64,000 bases of DNA from Globodera rostochiensis (taxonomy: Eukaryota; Nematoda; Chromadorea; Rhabditida; Heteroderidae), in the NCBI GenBank assembly GCA_018350325.1, contig JAEVLN010000039.1:310001-374000 (forward strand), read 5' to 3'. The notes below the pieces were generated by a model, which was given only the letters and a program-made list of their open reading frames with translations, was not told the DNA's origin and did not search any database. Within the stretch, counting starts at the first letter, position 1, and every line of letters begins with the position of its first letter. The translations under genes and the position numbers were made by a program. This document shows, piece by piece, positions 9,828-20,040 of this stretch.

Positions 9828-10782
9828 TCAAATACTCCCCGAATTTGAATTCCCAATTTTCTGAACATTTGCCACGGCATTTTCTTCCACAGATTGCCCA
9901 TCGACAGCCTTTGAATGCATTTGTTGTCGATCAAATTGTTTCTTCCAATTACACAAAGTGGCTCTGCAGATTTTCAACATTTTGGCAATGTTCTCGTCTC
10001 TAATTTTAGGATTTTTGGCCTTAATTTCATAATAACGTTTCATCAATTCCTTTTGTTCGCTGTGGGAGTGTTTATTTGGTTCTGTAAAAGAACTTTTAAT
10101 TAAATAAAATTTACTTGAAATACTCACTGGTTTGGCCAAGTTCACGTTTCCAATTGGAAATTGTTTTAAAACTGAGGCCCAACTCTTTTGCGACAGTTTC
10201 ATTTATTTGATTTTTATATGAATTTTTGAATCCGTCCCGCTGTAACTCGGCTTTTCTCTGATCAAATTTCTCTACAAAATGTTTACGTTCGTCTTTTACA
10301 TTAAACATTTTTCGACTTAGGCAAAATTTTTTTTTCCATGCATATATTTTTGTGCGATTGACTTTTAAATGTTTAGCAATTTTCTTTTCAATTTGATTCC
10401 ATTCTTTTTTTGAATATTTTCTTTTTTGCTTAAATTCGTCTTTTATTGCTTGGAATTTGTCAATAATTTTACGTTTTCGCTCATCTTTCTGATCAGTTGA
10501 ATTGGGTTCAATTTGACCAAGCTGATCAGTTGAATTGGGTTCAATTTGTCCAATTTGGGTGTTCTGCCGGTCGATTTGGTGATGGACATTTTGTCCAAAG
10601 TTTGTTGGCGCCGGCGTTTTCAAATCATCGGCGGCTTCACCTTTGTCCCACCAGCCTTCTCCGAATATTTCATCAAATGTTTTGAGTGGCGTTTCCTCCA
10701 ATTTTACTTTTACGGATTCGGCGTTGTCGAGTGAATTTATTGAAAAGAATGCCGCCAAAATTAAAATCCAAAAATCATTCAT
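9828..10782 (-). CDS. Secreted triple-HTH family protein, copy 3 (intact, 2 exons)
   Basis: Exons 10782-10128 and 10081-9828, intron 46 bases, phase 1, giving about 302 aa. Signal peptide MNDFWILILAAFFSINS, then VKLEETPLKTFDEIFGEGWW (about 27-46) and only two LGQIEPNSTDQ units (about 79-98), the shortest of the repeat-bearing linkers. HTH1 is at 101-156 (LKVNRTKIYAWKKKFCLSR), HTH2 at 164-218 (LGLSFKTISNWKRELGQT), HTH3 in exon 2 (CRATLCNWKKQFDRQQ). The tail is complete. Spacer KMFNVKDER between HTH1 and HTH2 differs from the usual RxNPKNER and resembles KMHYFETKKNER of the 58788 copy. The intron length is not a multiple of three, so retention would truncate before HTH3. Role unknown; probably secreted. 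Confidence 0.75.
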
Positions 10783-10990
10783 TTTATTTGGGCAAAATAA
10801 CCTTAGTTTTGGTTAAAAATGATTGCAAGTAATAAATGACAGCCCAGAATTGAAATGGGCATTTATTATGTAAATCATATTCTTTAATAACTATCTCGCC
10901 CGAATCAATATTTCAGACATCTCATAAACAAAAACTTTTGAACCGAGACCAATTCAATATTCTGGACATCTATAACATCTCATAAATATT
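10783..10990 (-). promoter_or_regulatory. Upstream region of HTH copy 3
   Basis: On the minus strand, distal GATGTCCAGAATATTGAATT, then TCTGAAATATTGATTCGGGC, GAGATAGTTATTAAAGAATA and TGATTTACATAATAAATGCCCATTTCAATT with TGTCATTTATTACT, ending close to the ATG. It carries the near-dyad GCCCATTTCAATTCTGGGC in the family position. The proximal AACACAAAAATAATTG block is missing, so the spacing to the ATG is shorter than in other members. Confidence 0.55.
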
Positions 10991-11034
10991 TTTTATGCAA
11001 AAATGCGTAAAAATATAAATCACTTTTTTCGGAA

Positions 11035-11446
11035 ATGCAAAAGCCGCGCGCGACCAGCCCCCCGCCTTGCCACGCCTCAGGTTGTGGAGTGTCATGTTGT
11101 CTTTGTAAGCATCGATCAATTCTGCCATTAACATATTCGTCCATCACACCAATTCTCTCTCATCCATCCCCAACGGCAACAGTTCACATTGCTCACCCCC
11201 CCCCCCCCCGGAGGCGTCCCCTCCTGTCTCATTGGCGCGTCGCATTACTTTGGGCGCCAACGCCACAGCTCCTCCCACCACCGGGCAGGGGCCGGACACT
11301 TTACTTCTTCCTTTCCTTCACACTTTTGGCCCCTTTTCGTCACATTTTCCCCTCGTCCCACTCTTCTTCACCTCTTTTTCTTCTTCTTCTCATCCGACAC
11401 CTTCCACTCACCCCTCTCTTCTTTCCTATAAAATGATGATTATTAT
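11035..11446. other. Pyrimidine-rich stretch, no gene
   Basis: Strongly C/T-rich (CCCCCCCCCCCCGG, CTTCTTCTTCTTCTCATCC and similar). Three overlapping frames stay open simply because of this bias, and none has protein-like composition. It separates the minus-strand promoter of copy 3 from the plus-strand promoter at 11447. Confidence 0.5.
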
Positions 11447-11620
11447 GTAGTAGGAAATGTCAGGAATATTGATTCAGATACTTTATTAAGGAATTATATG
11501 AATGCCCATTGTGGGCGCTGTCATTTATTACTTTCATTCATTTTTTTTATTAAAGCAAAAGAAAGAATATTTATTTAATTGTAATAATCAGGGATTTTGG
11601 CTCTTTTTCTCACCTATTTA
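11447..11620 (+). promoter_or_regulatory. Upstream region of a decayed HTH copy
   Basis: TAGGAAATGTCAGGAATATT, GATTCAGATACTTTATTAAG, ATATGAATGCCCATTGTGGG, CTGTCATTTATTACTTTCAT: a good copy of the family module in plus orientation, divergent from the one at 10783-10990. The dyad half-sites GCCCA and TGGGC are here directly adjacent. It is followed by AAAGAATATTTATTTAATTG, but the signal-peptide exon expected next has been lost. Confidence 0.55.
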
Positions 11621-11639
11621 GATGCCTACAAATTCTGCT

Positions 11640-11746
11640 TTAAGGGGGTGAGGGACGGAGGTGCTGATAGGCGCCGCCGAGAAAAATTTTAAATTTTTGA
11701 CTCAATTTGTAGCGAGATTTGAAACCAAAATTTTAAAAATACGGTT
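11640..11746. repeat. GGTGCTGATAGGCGCCGCC dispersed element
   Basis: GGTGCTGATAGGCGCCGCCG followed by AATTTTTGACTCAATTTGT and an AAATACGG end. The same order occurs at 31470-31560, with partial forms at 2905, 26560, 31705 and 54735. Its right end abuts the HTH-family sequence, so its insertion, or a linked deletion, removed the N-terminal coding part. Confidence 0.55.
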
Positions 11747-12540
11747 GAGCGAACACGTAAAATTATCGAAGAATTCCACGCAATAAAAGTCGAATTAAAG
11801 CAAAAAGGGGGAAAATATTCAAAAAAAGAATGAAATCAAATTGAGGAGAAAATTGCTAAACATTTAAAAGTCAGTCGCTCAAAAATATATGAATGGAAAA
11901 AAGAATTTAGCATAAGTCGAAAAACCGGTGAGATTTATTCTTAAATATTTGCTAAAAATCTCTAAATATAGGGAAAAATTAACAAGCGGGCTCAACTTTC
12001 ACAATTTAAAATTAAACCCTTACGCTTATTGAATGTTTTGCTTCTTAAGGGATAAATTACTCGAACGATGAAAAGCTAAAAATTGTGAAAAAATTAATGC
12101 AAATAAAAAGTGACAATTCCGGTGAGGACAAAAAATCATGCAAAAAAATAGACAATGAAATTGCTGAAAGATTTAGTGTAAATGTTCGCACAATAAACCA
12201 ATGGAAAAAAGTGTTTGGCTTTAGTCAAACAAATCCAAAAAATGAGCGAAAAAATTTGGTAGAGAAATTTGATCAGATGAAAGCCGAGTTAATGCGGGAC
12301 GGATTCAAAAAATCATACAAAGAAATGGATAAAACTGTCGCAAAAGAGTTGGACCTCAGTTTATGGCAATTTACAAATGGAAACGTGAACTTGGCCAAAC
12401 CGGTGAGTATTTCAAGCCCAATTAATTTATTTCTGATATTAATTAAAAATTCTTTTACAGAACCAAATAAATACCCCCACAGCGAACAAAATGAATTGAT
12501 GAAATGTTATTATGAAATTAAGGGCAAAAATCCTAAAATG
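11747..12540 (+). pseudogene. HTH family, decayed copy with four HTH units
   Basis: Lacks signal peptide and linker. HTH1 (about 11747-11937) is intact except that the Trp of the usual KKEWNQIE is TGA. A probable 112 base intron (11938-12049) is followed by an extra divergent HTH (12050-12234, RFSVNVRTINQWKKVFGFSQ) not seen in other copies. HTH2 follows (about 12240-12405) with a one-base loss in the LSF-MAIYKWK stretch, then a 60 base-class intron, then the start of HTH3 to ...KNPKMSV at about 12540. There unrelated sequence containing a tRNA-like gene begins. It is a pseudogene, but informative: the extra unit suggests that HTH modules can be gained or lost. Confidence 0.75.
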
Positions 12541-12644
12541 AGTGTTCGGTCCCTCGGTCCATCGATCGATCACACATCGATCGCTTCGCTGGCGACGATT
12601 GGGCAACCATCCGGTGCTACCAGTAAAGAATAGGCAAAATGTTA

Positions 12645-12716
12645 GCCCCGGGTGGGACTCGAACCCACGTCCTTCACCCATTCCGTGGGCAGCTCTTCCA
12701 ACTGAGCTACCGGGGC
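12645..12716 (-). tRNA. tRNA-like gene, probably non-canonical or SINE-derived
   Basis: A 72 base cloverleaf on the minus strand. The 7 bp acceptor stem is perfect (GCCCCGG/CCGGGGC). The D arm is GCTC...GAGC with A box TAGCTCAGTTGG, and the T arm is GTGGG TTCGAGT CCCAC with B box GGTTCGAGTCC. The anticodon arm is poor: either a 5-base loop (GCCCA CGGAA TGGGT) or a wobble-rich stem with loop ACGGAAT, in which position 33 is C rather than U. No CCA is encoded. It sits inside sequence that interrupts an HTH-family exon. Pol III promoter boxes are intact, so it may be transcribed, but decoding ability is doubtful; a tRNA-derived repeat is as likely. Confidence 0.6.
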
Positions 12717-12839
12717 GTCCCATTTGCCGTCTTCTTTATGGATGATCTTTTGCCCCCGCCCTAGGCGTTTTAACCGTTCGCTTCCAACCAGCGGAACACT
12801 CAAATCCTTACAATATTAAATTTAAAATTTCTTTTGCAG

Positions 12840-13850
12840 AACTTGGGGATGCTGACCCTTTGGGTGACCAAAACGAAATTAAAGAAAAGATGAAAATGGA
12901 ACAGGAATTGAAGAACACGAAAGAATTCGAGAAAAGAGTTGCGAAACTCGAGCTCGAAAATGTGAATTTATTTTCTATTAAAAGAACTTCTTGCCATTTG
13001 TTCAGAAAGCACTCCGCGCCGAGATGGAACATCAGAAATTGCTAAATGCTCACAAGGACCTGACCGCGGAGATGAACCAACTGAACGTGGTGGAGACTTT
13101 GCAAAGTGATCAGAAGGCTTGTTGGAAAGACTTAATGCACTTAAGCAGAAGCAAACGACGAATTCTGAACAACAAAAAGCTGATCAAAACAATTGCAACA
13201 GAACATCATCGACGCATTGACTGAAGCACAAAAGGGGAATGGTAGGGCAATTGGTGTTTTGAACGCTTTCAAAATAATTTTTTTTGTTTCAAATAAAAAA
13301 TTAAATTCAAAATAACAATTAGTAAATAAATAAAATTTATTAGCGCTAACCCCTCAAAATGGATGGGATCCCGCTGCACGTCACGAGGACCTCACACTCT
13401 CTGAGCCCAAACGATTGATTGCCCAATTTATTGGAAAGAATAGGGGTAAACAATTATTATTCTAAATGTATTTAATTAAAAGTTTAAAAGAGTACACAAT
13501 TTTTTTGAATCAGCTTACTTTTCAGGCGATCGCTCTGTCTTCGCTAAATGCCAATTCCGAAAAAGAATTTCGGCATTTTTTTTGGCAACATGCCAAACCA
13601 TTTATTCGATAAACGGAAAGCGTTTGGGTGAGAAAGAAAAAGAATTAAAATTAAAAAAAATTGTTTTTGCTTAAATAATTTATTTGCTTATTTTTACAGA
13701 CACTGCCAATTTATTTGTCTCTTTTGCCGCCGAATTGTTTCATGCGTTTCGTTGTCAAACTTTGGCGACAAAATTGTAGCAAACTTTGGACCGAACTTTG
13801 AACCAAAATTCTGATGATGAAGCCGCGCGGAGAGTGAAAAACGATTTTTA
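12840..13850 (+). pseudogene. SPRYSEC / RBP-1-like effector pseudogene
   Basis: SPRYSEC proteins are secreted SPRY-domain effectors expanded in Globodera. After acceptor TTTTGCAG, an exon encodes GDADPLGDQNEIKEKMKMEQ and a Leu/Glu/Lys coiled coil. A 44 base intron (12962-13005) follows, then ALRAEMEHQKLLNAHKDLTA and more coiled coil. Two frameshifts follow (near 13110 and 13195) before QQNIIDALTEAQKGNG. SPRY pieces then appear in order: NGWDPAARHEDLTLSEPKR (from 13358), RSVFAKCQF (about 13530), LATCQTIYSINGKRLG (about 13585-13630), TANLFVSFAAELFHAFR (about 13702) and a degenerate end near 13830. Signal peptide not found upstream; frameshifts and missing SPRY core make it non-functional. Family assignment is from recalled motifs, not a search. 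Confidence 0.7.
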
Positions 13851-13959
13851 AATTTATATTCTGTGGAAAGATGCGGTCGATGGCTCAGTTTACACACTTT
13901 GTTTTGTTTTCAGTTTCCATTTTATTAAAATTTGTCTGATTTGACTTCTAAGTGTCATT

Positions 13960-14135
13960 TAGAACGGTTAAAACATTCATTATTTAAAAAAAACTCTCAT
14001 TAATTAAATTCTCTCTAAATTTAAGTTAAAGTCTGGTGATTTGGCTTATGTGTTCCATTGGTTAATAAGATTTGCAATTTTGTAGAAATTAGCATGTCAA
14101 ATTTGACCGAATACGAGAAACTGGAAGAGAAATCA
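13960..14135. repeat. Left copy of a flank repeated at 25930-26090
   Basis: CTAAATTTAAGTTAAAGTC, GTGATTTGGCTTATGTGTT, AATAAGATTTGCAATTTTGT and TGACCGAATACGAGAAA recur at 25953-26060 with few changes. The two copies bracket the duplicated receptor/satellite block, marking its outer limits. A short frame beginning at ATG 14094 (TEYEKLEEK) is a coiled-coil remnant, related to MLEEYQKQQQVEIG at 19695. Confidence 0.55.
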
Positions 14136-14435
14136 GAAACAACAGCAAGTGGAAATTGGTGTCAAATTCCAAAATTATAGCATTTGCCATAAACAAGGGC
14201 ATTCTGAGATACTGCTCTTTCAGATCATTTACAATAAGTCCAGCCGTCGCGGAAGACGCTCACTTTCAGCATTTCATATTATTTGATTGGATCCAGTTCT
14301 GAGCATTTAACTGATTTATTGGAAATAAACTCCTTATAATTCCGATCGAGATTTCGATCGAGAATCTCGAAAAATCGCGAAAAAAATCAAACAATCGAGA
14401 TTTGTTCGAGATTACAAACAAAATCTCGTCGAAAT

Positions 14436-14960
14436 TTACCGAGATTTTGAGGTCCGATCTCTAATTCTAATGGTTGTGTTGCAAATACGAAAATCAAATG
14501 TGTTTTTGCTGGTGGATAGATAATCTTTGCAGAACTCACAGTTGGGAGAAGTTCCGTTCGTCGGGTTTGTTATCGGTTGATGAACTACAGTAACCCCGCC
14601 GATGTGGCCTATACGGTGACGCTGGAACAGTTTCACGAACACCAGACGGCAATCCGTGCGTATGGTTTTATTGAACGCCAAATAAATGACCGGAGGAAAT
14701 CCTTGGGGGATAAACAATATTAATTAGTTAAATAAAAAAACAATTGCCTTTAATACCATGAATGTGTAACCTAAAGGAACAAAAAAAATCAAAGAAAATT
14801 TGTCAAAAATGTTTTTAACCAAGAAAATTCGACGAGGGTAATCATCCACTGGTTGACATCGTTGTTTTGCATGTAAACGTAAAGAGAGCCGGCAAAAGTG
14901 TTAAGCAGGGAGAGCAAAAACACTTGAGCAAAAATCTAAAAAAAAGTGATCACAACAGGG
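14436..14960 (-). pseudogene. srt chemoreceptor, 3' exons (copy 1)
   Basis: Serpentine class T receptors are nematode 7TM chemosensory GPCRs. Read on the minus strand: an exon with FAQVFLLSLLNTFAGSLYVY (TM6 region) and DVNQWMITLVEFSW, a tiny exon LHIH, and the last exon GFPPVIYLAFNKTIRTDC (TM7 and start of tail). The tail holds CEFCKDYLSTSKNTFDFRIC and runs into a TCTCGA-rich element, which supplies the stop. Introns are short. It is a near-identical duplicate of 20041-20530. Upstream exons on this copy are replaced by the 20 base satellite, so it is a fragment. Confidence 0.7.
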
Positions 14961-15063
14961 ATAAGATTATTTTTAGACTAGAAAATATCAAAATGAAGGC
15001 GTCTAAATAGGTCTGAAAAAGTGCCAAAATAGGCTCCAAACACAGGGTTCATAAGCAAAATAA

Positions 15064-18000
15064 AATTATCATCCCTGCTGATCAAGGATCATCTCTGGTG
15101 ATCAATGATCTTTCCTGGTGATCAAGGATCCTTCCTGGTGATCAATGATCCTTCCTGGTGATCAAGGATCATCCTTGGTGATCAATGATCCTTCCTGGTG
15201 ATCAAGGATCCTTCCTGGTGATCAATGATCCTTCCTGGTGATCAAGGACCATCCCTGGTGATCAATGATCCTCCCTGGTGATCAACGATCCTCCCTGGTG
15301 ATCAATGATCCTCCCTGGTGATCAATGATCCTCCCTGGTGATCAATGATCCTCCCGGGTGATCAAGGATCATCCCTGGTGATTAATGATCCTTCCTGCTG
15401 ATCAATGACCAACCCTGGTGCAAGGATCATCCCTGGTGATCAAGGATCCTTCCTGGTGATTAACTGATCAAGGACCCCTGGTGATCAAGGATCCTTCCTG
15501 GTGATCAATGATCCTTCCTGGTGATCAAGTACCATCCCTGGTGATCAATGATCCTTCCTGGTAATCAATGATCCTCCCTGGTGATCAACGATCCTCCCTG
15601 GTGATCAAGGATCATCCCTGGTGATTAATGATCCTCCCTGGTGATCAACGATCATCCTTGACGATCAATGATCTTTCCTGGTGATCAAGGATCATCCCTG
15701 GTGATCGGATCATCCCTGGTGATCAAGGATCATCCCTGGAGATCAAGGATCATCCCTGGTGATCAACGATCATCCCTGGTGATCAACGATCATCCCTGGT
15801 GATCAACGATCATCCCTGATGATCAACGATCATCCCTGGTGATCAACGATCATCCCTGGTGATCAACGATCATCCCTGGTGATCAACGATCATCCCTGGT
15901 GATCAACGATCATCCCTGGTGATCAACGATCATCCCTGGTGATCAACGATCATCCCTGGTGATCAACGACCAACCCTGGTGATCAACGACCAACCCTGGT
16001 GATCAACGATCATCCCTGGTGATCAAGATCATCCCTGGTGATCAACGATCATCCCTGGTGATCAACGATCATCCCTGGTGATCAACGATCATCCTTGGTG
16101 ATCAACGATCATCCCTGGTGATCAACGATCATCCCTGGTGATCAACGATCATCCCTGGTGATCAACGATCATCCCTGGTGATCAACGATCTTCCTTGGTG
16201 ATCAAGGTTATTCTCTGGTGAGATCATTGGTGATCAAGGATTCTCCCTGGTGACAACGACAAAGCCCAAAACATGGCGTAAAGGGAACAGCCGATGAGCC
16301 AAAACGATGTGCGGTGGCCGGAGAACAAAATGTGCGAGAAACGGGGGGAGACGAGGTCGAGACAGCAATTAAAAGCCAAAACTTTTTAGCAATTTTGGCA
16401 TTTAAAAATTCATTTTACTAATTAAGCGGTGACAAATTTACCAAATGAGCAGAACTTTCAGCAATCCAGAAAGCTTACAACGATCATCCCTAGTGATCAA
16501 CGATCATCCCTGGTGATCAACGATCATCCCTGGTGATCAACGATCATCCCTGGTGATCAACGACCAACCCTGGTGATCAACGACCAACCCTGGTGATCAA
16601 CGATCATCCCTGGTGATCAACGATCATCCCTGGTGATCAACGATCATCCCTGGTGATCAACGATCATCCCTGATGATCAACGATCATCCCTGGTGATCAA
16701 CGATCATCCCTGGTGATCAACGATCATCCCTGGTGATCAACGATCATCCCTGGTGATCAACGATCATCCCTGGTGATCAACGATCATCCCTGGTGATCAA
16801 CGATCATCCCTGGTGATCAACGACCAACCCTGGTGATCAACGACCAACCCTGGTGATCAACGATCATCCCTGGTGATCAAGATCATCCCTGGTGATCAAC
16901 GATCATCCCTGGTGATCAACGATCATCCCTGGTGATCAACGATCATCCTTGGTGATCAACGATCATCCCTGGTGATCAACGATCATCCCTGGTGATCAAC
17001 GATCATCCCTGGTGATCAACGATCATCCCTGGTGATCAACGATCTTCCTTGGTGATCAAGGTTATTCTCTGGTGAGATCATTGGTGATCAAGGATTCTCC
17101 CTGGTGACAACGACAAAGCCCAAAACATGGCGTAAAGGGAACAGCCGATGAGCCAAAACGATGTGCGGTGGCCGGAGAACAAAATGTGCGAGAAACGGGG
17201 GGAGACGAGGTCGAGACAGCAATTAAAAGCCAAAACTTTTTAGCAATTTTGGCATTTAAAAATTCATTTTACTAATTAAGCGGTGACAAATTTACCAAAT
17301 GAGCAGAACTTTCAGCAATCCAGAAAGCTTACAACGATCATCCCTAGTGATCAACGATCATCCCTGGTGATCAACGATCATCCCTGGTGATCAACGATCA
17401 TCCCTGGTGATCAACGACCAACCCTGGTGATCAACGACCAACCCTGGTGATCAACGATCATCCCTGGTGATCAAGATCATCCCTGGTGATCAACGATCAT
17501 CCCTGGTGATCAACGATCATCCCTGGTGATCAACGATCATCCTTGGTGATCAACGATCATCCCTGGTGATCAACGATCATCCCTGGTGATCAACGATCAT
17601 CCCTGGTGATCAACGATCATCCCTGGTGATCAACGATCTTCCTTGGTGATCAAGGTTATTCTCTGGTGAGATCATTGGTGATCAAGGATTCTCCCTGGTG
17701 ACAACGACAAAGCCCAAAACATGGCGTAAAGGGAACAGCCGATGAGCCAAAACGATGTGCGGTGGCCGGAGAACAAAATGTGCGAGAAACGGGGGGAGAC
17801 GAGGTCGAGACAGCAATTAAAAGCCAAAACTTTTTAGCAATTTTGGCATTTAAAAATTCATTTTACTAATTAAGCGGTGACAAATTTACCAAATGAGCAG
17901 AACTTTCAGCAATCCAGAAAGCTTACAACGATCATCCCTAGTGATCAACGATCATCCCTGGTGATCAACGATCATCCCTGGTGATTAACTGATCAAGGAC

Positions 18001-18694
18001 CATCCCTGGTGATCAACCACCATCCCTGGTGATCAATGATCCTCCCTGGTGTCAACGATCATCCTTGACGATCAATGATCCTTCCTGGTGATCAAGGATC
18101 CTTCCTGGTGATCAATGATCCTTCCTGGTGATCAAGTACCATCCCTGGTGATCAATGATCCTCCCTGGTGATCAATGATCCTCCCTGGTGATCAACGATC
18201 CTCCCTGGTGATCAAGGATCATCCCTGGTGATTAATAATCCTCCCTGGTGATCAACGATCATCCTTGACGATCAATGATCCTTCCTGGTGATCAAGGATC
18301 ATCCCTGGTGATCAAGGATCATCCCTGGTGATCAAGGATCATCCCTGGTGATCAAGGATCATCCCTGGTGATCAAGGATCATCCCTGGTGATCAACGATC
18401 ATCCCTGGTGATCAACGATCATCCCTGGTGATCAACGATCATCCCTGGTGACCAACGATCATCCCTGGTGATCAACGATCATCATCAACGACCAACCCTG
18501 GTGATCAACGACCAACCCTGGTGATCAACGATCATCCCTGGTGATCAAGATCATCCCTGGTGATCAACGATCATCCCTGGTGATCAACGATCATCCCTGG
18601 TGATCAACGCGTCATCCCTGGTGATCAACGCATCATCCCTGGTTTAACGATCATCCCTGGTGATCAACGATCATCCTTGGTGATCAACGATCAT
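15064..18694. repeat. 20 base satellite array 1
   Basis: Tandem units of GATCAACGATCATCCCTGGT and variants (AAGGATCATCCCTGGTGATC, AATGATCCTTCCTGGTGATC). Variant-rich at both ends and homogeneous in the middle, where it is organised as a higher-order repeat. Three 229 base unique spacers (16251-16479, 17105-17333, 17699-17927) start TGACAACGACAAAGCC and are spaced 854 and 594 bases apart. Each spacer is a captured srt exon fragment plus intron. Confidence 0.9.
16251..16479 (-). pseudogene. srt exon fragment trapped in satellite (spacer 1 of 5)
   Basis: On the minus strand it reads CCLDLVSPRFSHILF, FWLIGCSLYAMFWALF and intron sequence, matching 21290-21490 of the complete receptor copy. It then breaks into the satellite directly after the FWALF codons. 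The same spacer recurs at 17105, 17699, 23732 and 24326. An 11 base change (AAGCCAAAACT) beside the TTTTTAGCAA acceptor distinguishes all five spacers from the receptor copy, so they descend from one captured ancestor. Confidence 0.7.
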
Positions 18695-19154
18695 AAACTT
18701 GTAGCAGGAGTTTTCCCGCATATGCTTCCAAAGCGAGTACATGCAGGGCACGTACAGAACCTTTAGTATTTGGTCACATTCAATGATTAGGCGCCACGAT
18801 CAGTGGATCATCTCTAGAGAACGGAATTTTGAAAAACCTGAGACCGAGATCGAGATTTTGGGATGGGCCGAGACATGGACTCCCGAGATAAAAAATCTCG
18901 AGATTTCGAGAGTCTAGGTCTCGGAGTTTTCGACAAATTTCCAAGATTCGAGACCTGGACTCTCGGAAAATCTCGGTCGGGATCTCGATCCCGCCGATCT
19001 CTAATCAACTCACATAATAAATGGCACATAACACGCAAACAGCGATTGACTCCGGCACAAACTGCCTACGCTCCAGTGGAATCGAGTCAATGTCCAGCCC
19101 CGTGCAGTTGTACAGCCGTTCGTACTCGGCGTGACGGAAGAAGAACAGCTCCAT
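18695..19154 (-). pseudogene. srt chemoreceptor, 5' exons (copy 1)
   Basis: Exon 1 (19154-19014) encodes MELFFFRHAEYERLYNCTGL, DIDSIPLERRQFVPES and the start of TM1, phase 0, donor GTGAGT. Intron 1 holds a TCTCGA-rich element. Exon 2 begins VLYVPCMYSLWKHMRENSCY and stops at 18695, where the satellite takes over. Extracellular N-terminus followed by IPLERRQ and the C-Y-K motif after TM1 are typical of srt receptors. Identical in sequence to 21668-22127 and 25189-25648. Confidence 0.75.
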
Positions 19155-19323
19155 CACGAAATTTATTGCTTTCAACAATAATATGAAAGTTTAATGTTCT
19201 CCTCTGTTGCCATTTGTATGATTATTGTATTTTTGTTGGATTAGTTTTTTAGCTTTTTGCCTGTTTAATTTAATTGCTGGAGCAGAAGAGTGACGCAAAT
19301 GTAACGGAAGGTAATTATTTTTA
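19155..19323. other. Spacer upstream of srt copy 1
   Basis: AT-rich, part of the triplicated block (repeated at 22128-22296 and 25649-25817). If an srt promoter survives it would be here; no motif recognised. Confidence 0.4.
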
Positions 19324-19608
19324 ATGGGTAAATATAATCTCAACAATTTGAATAATCAACGATTTTATAATTTTAAATTTTTCTCAACTTTCAGTCTATT
19401 AATCATGTTTCTGATTAGTGCCAATGCCGTGTTAAAGTTTATACAACTTTTTAAGCAATTCAATGAACGTGAACAGCAACAGAAGAACTTTTTGGAGCAG
19501 TTTGTTGAAAAACAGAACAAACAGTTTGAGGAACAAAAGGAAACGGACAAAAGAATGCTTCAGAAGCAAATGGACGAATTAGGGAACAGTTCGAAAAAAA
19601 AAGTTTAG
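19324..19608 (+). CDS. Hydrophobic N-terminus plus coiled-coil fragment (94 aa)
   Basis: The frame reads [11 protein letters not shown]..., a hydrophobic segment ([18 protein letters not shown]), then a Gln/Glu/Lys coiled coil ([30 protein letters not shown]). A TTTCAG acceptor at about 19394 precedes ATG TTTCTGATTAGTGCCAATG, so the upstream part may be intron and the real start Met at 19405. The phrase [16 protein letters not shown] is echoed at 30165-30215. Similar coiled coils precede SPRY domains in the SPRYSEC family, so it may be a leftover of such a gene. The 5' part is duplicated at 22297-22389, cut by the satellite. Confidence 0.35.
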   Translation: MGKYNLNNLNNQRFYNFKFFSTFSLLIMFLISANAVLKFIQLFKQFNEREQQQKNFLEQFVEKQNKQFEEQKETDKRMLQKQMDELGNSSKKKV

Positions 19609-19629
19609 AAAATTGAGAAATATAGACAA

Positions 19630-19860
19630 ATGTGTAATTTAAGATCGGAATTCTTAATTGAATATCAAATGAAGGGCGAACGGAGTGCAAAGATGTTGGA
19701 GGAGTATCAGAAACAACAGCAAGTGGAAATTGGTGTCAAATTCCAAAATTATAGCATTTGCCATAAACAAGGGCATTCTGAGATACTGCTCTTTCAGATC
19801 ATTTACAATAAGTCCAGCCGTCGCGGAAGACGCTCACTTTCAGCATTTCATATTATTTGA
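19630..19860 (+). pseudogene. Coiled-coil remnant (SPRYSEC-like)
   Basis: YQMKGERSAKMLEEYQKQQQ followed by unrelated sequence. Related pieces occur at 14134-14290 and at 26165-26240 (LKGELSAKMLEEYQKQQKEA). No SPRY domain follows. Dispersed exon debris; too short to be a gene. Confidence 0.45.
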
Positions 19861-20040
19861 TTGGATCCAGTTCTGAGCATTTAACTGATTTATTGGAAAT
19901 AAACTCCTTATAATTCCGATCGAGATTTCGATCGAGAATCTCGAAAAATCGCGAAAAAAATCAAACAATCGAGATTTGTTCGAGATTACAAACAAAATCT
20001 CGTCGAAATTTACCGAGATTTTGAGGTCCGATCTCTAATT

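Noticed and set aside
11035..11446. Three overlapping Pro/Ser/Leu-rich frames
   Set aside because: Pyrimidine-rich DNA lacks stops on this strand; no domain, no splice support.
18863..19186. 107 aa plus-strand ORF present three times identically (18863, 21836, 25357)
   Set aside because: It is antisense to srt exon 1 and crosses its intron; the repetition comes from segmental duplication.
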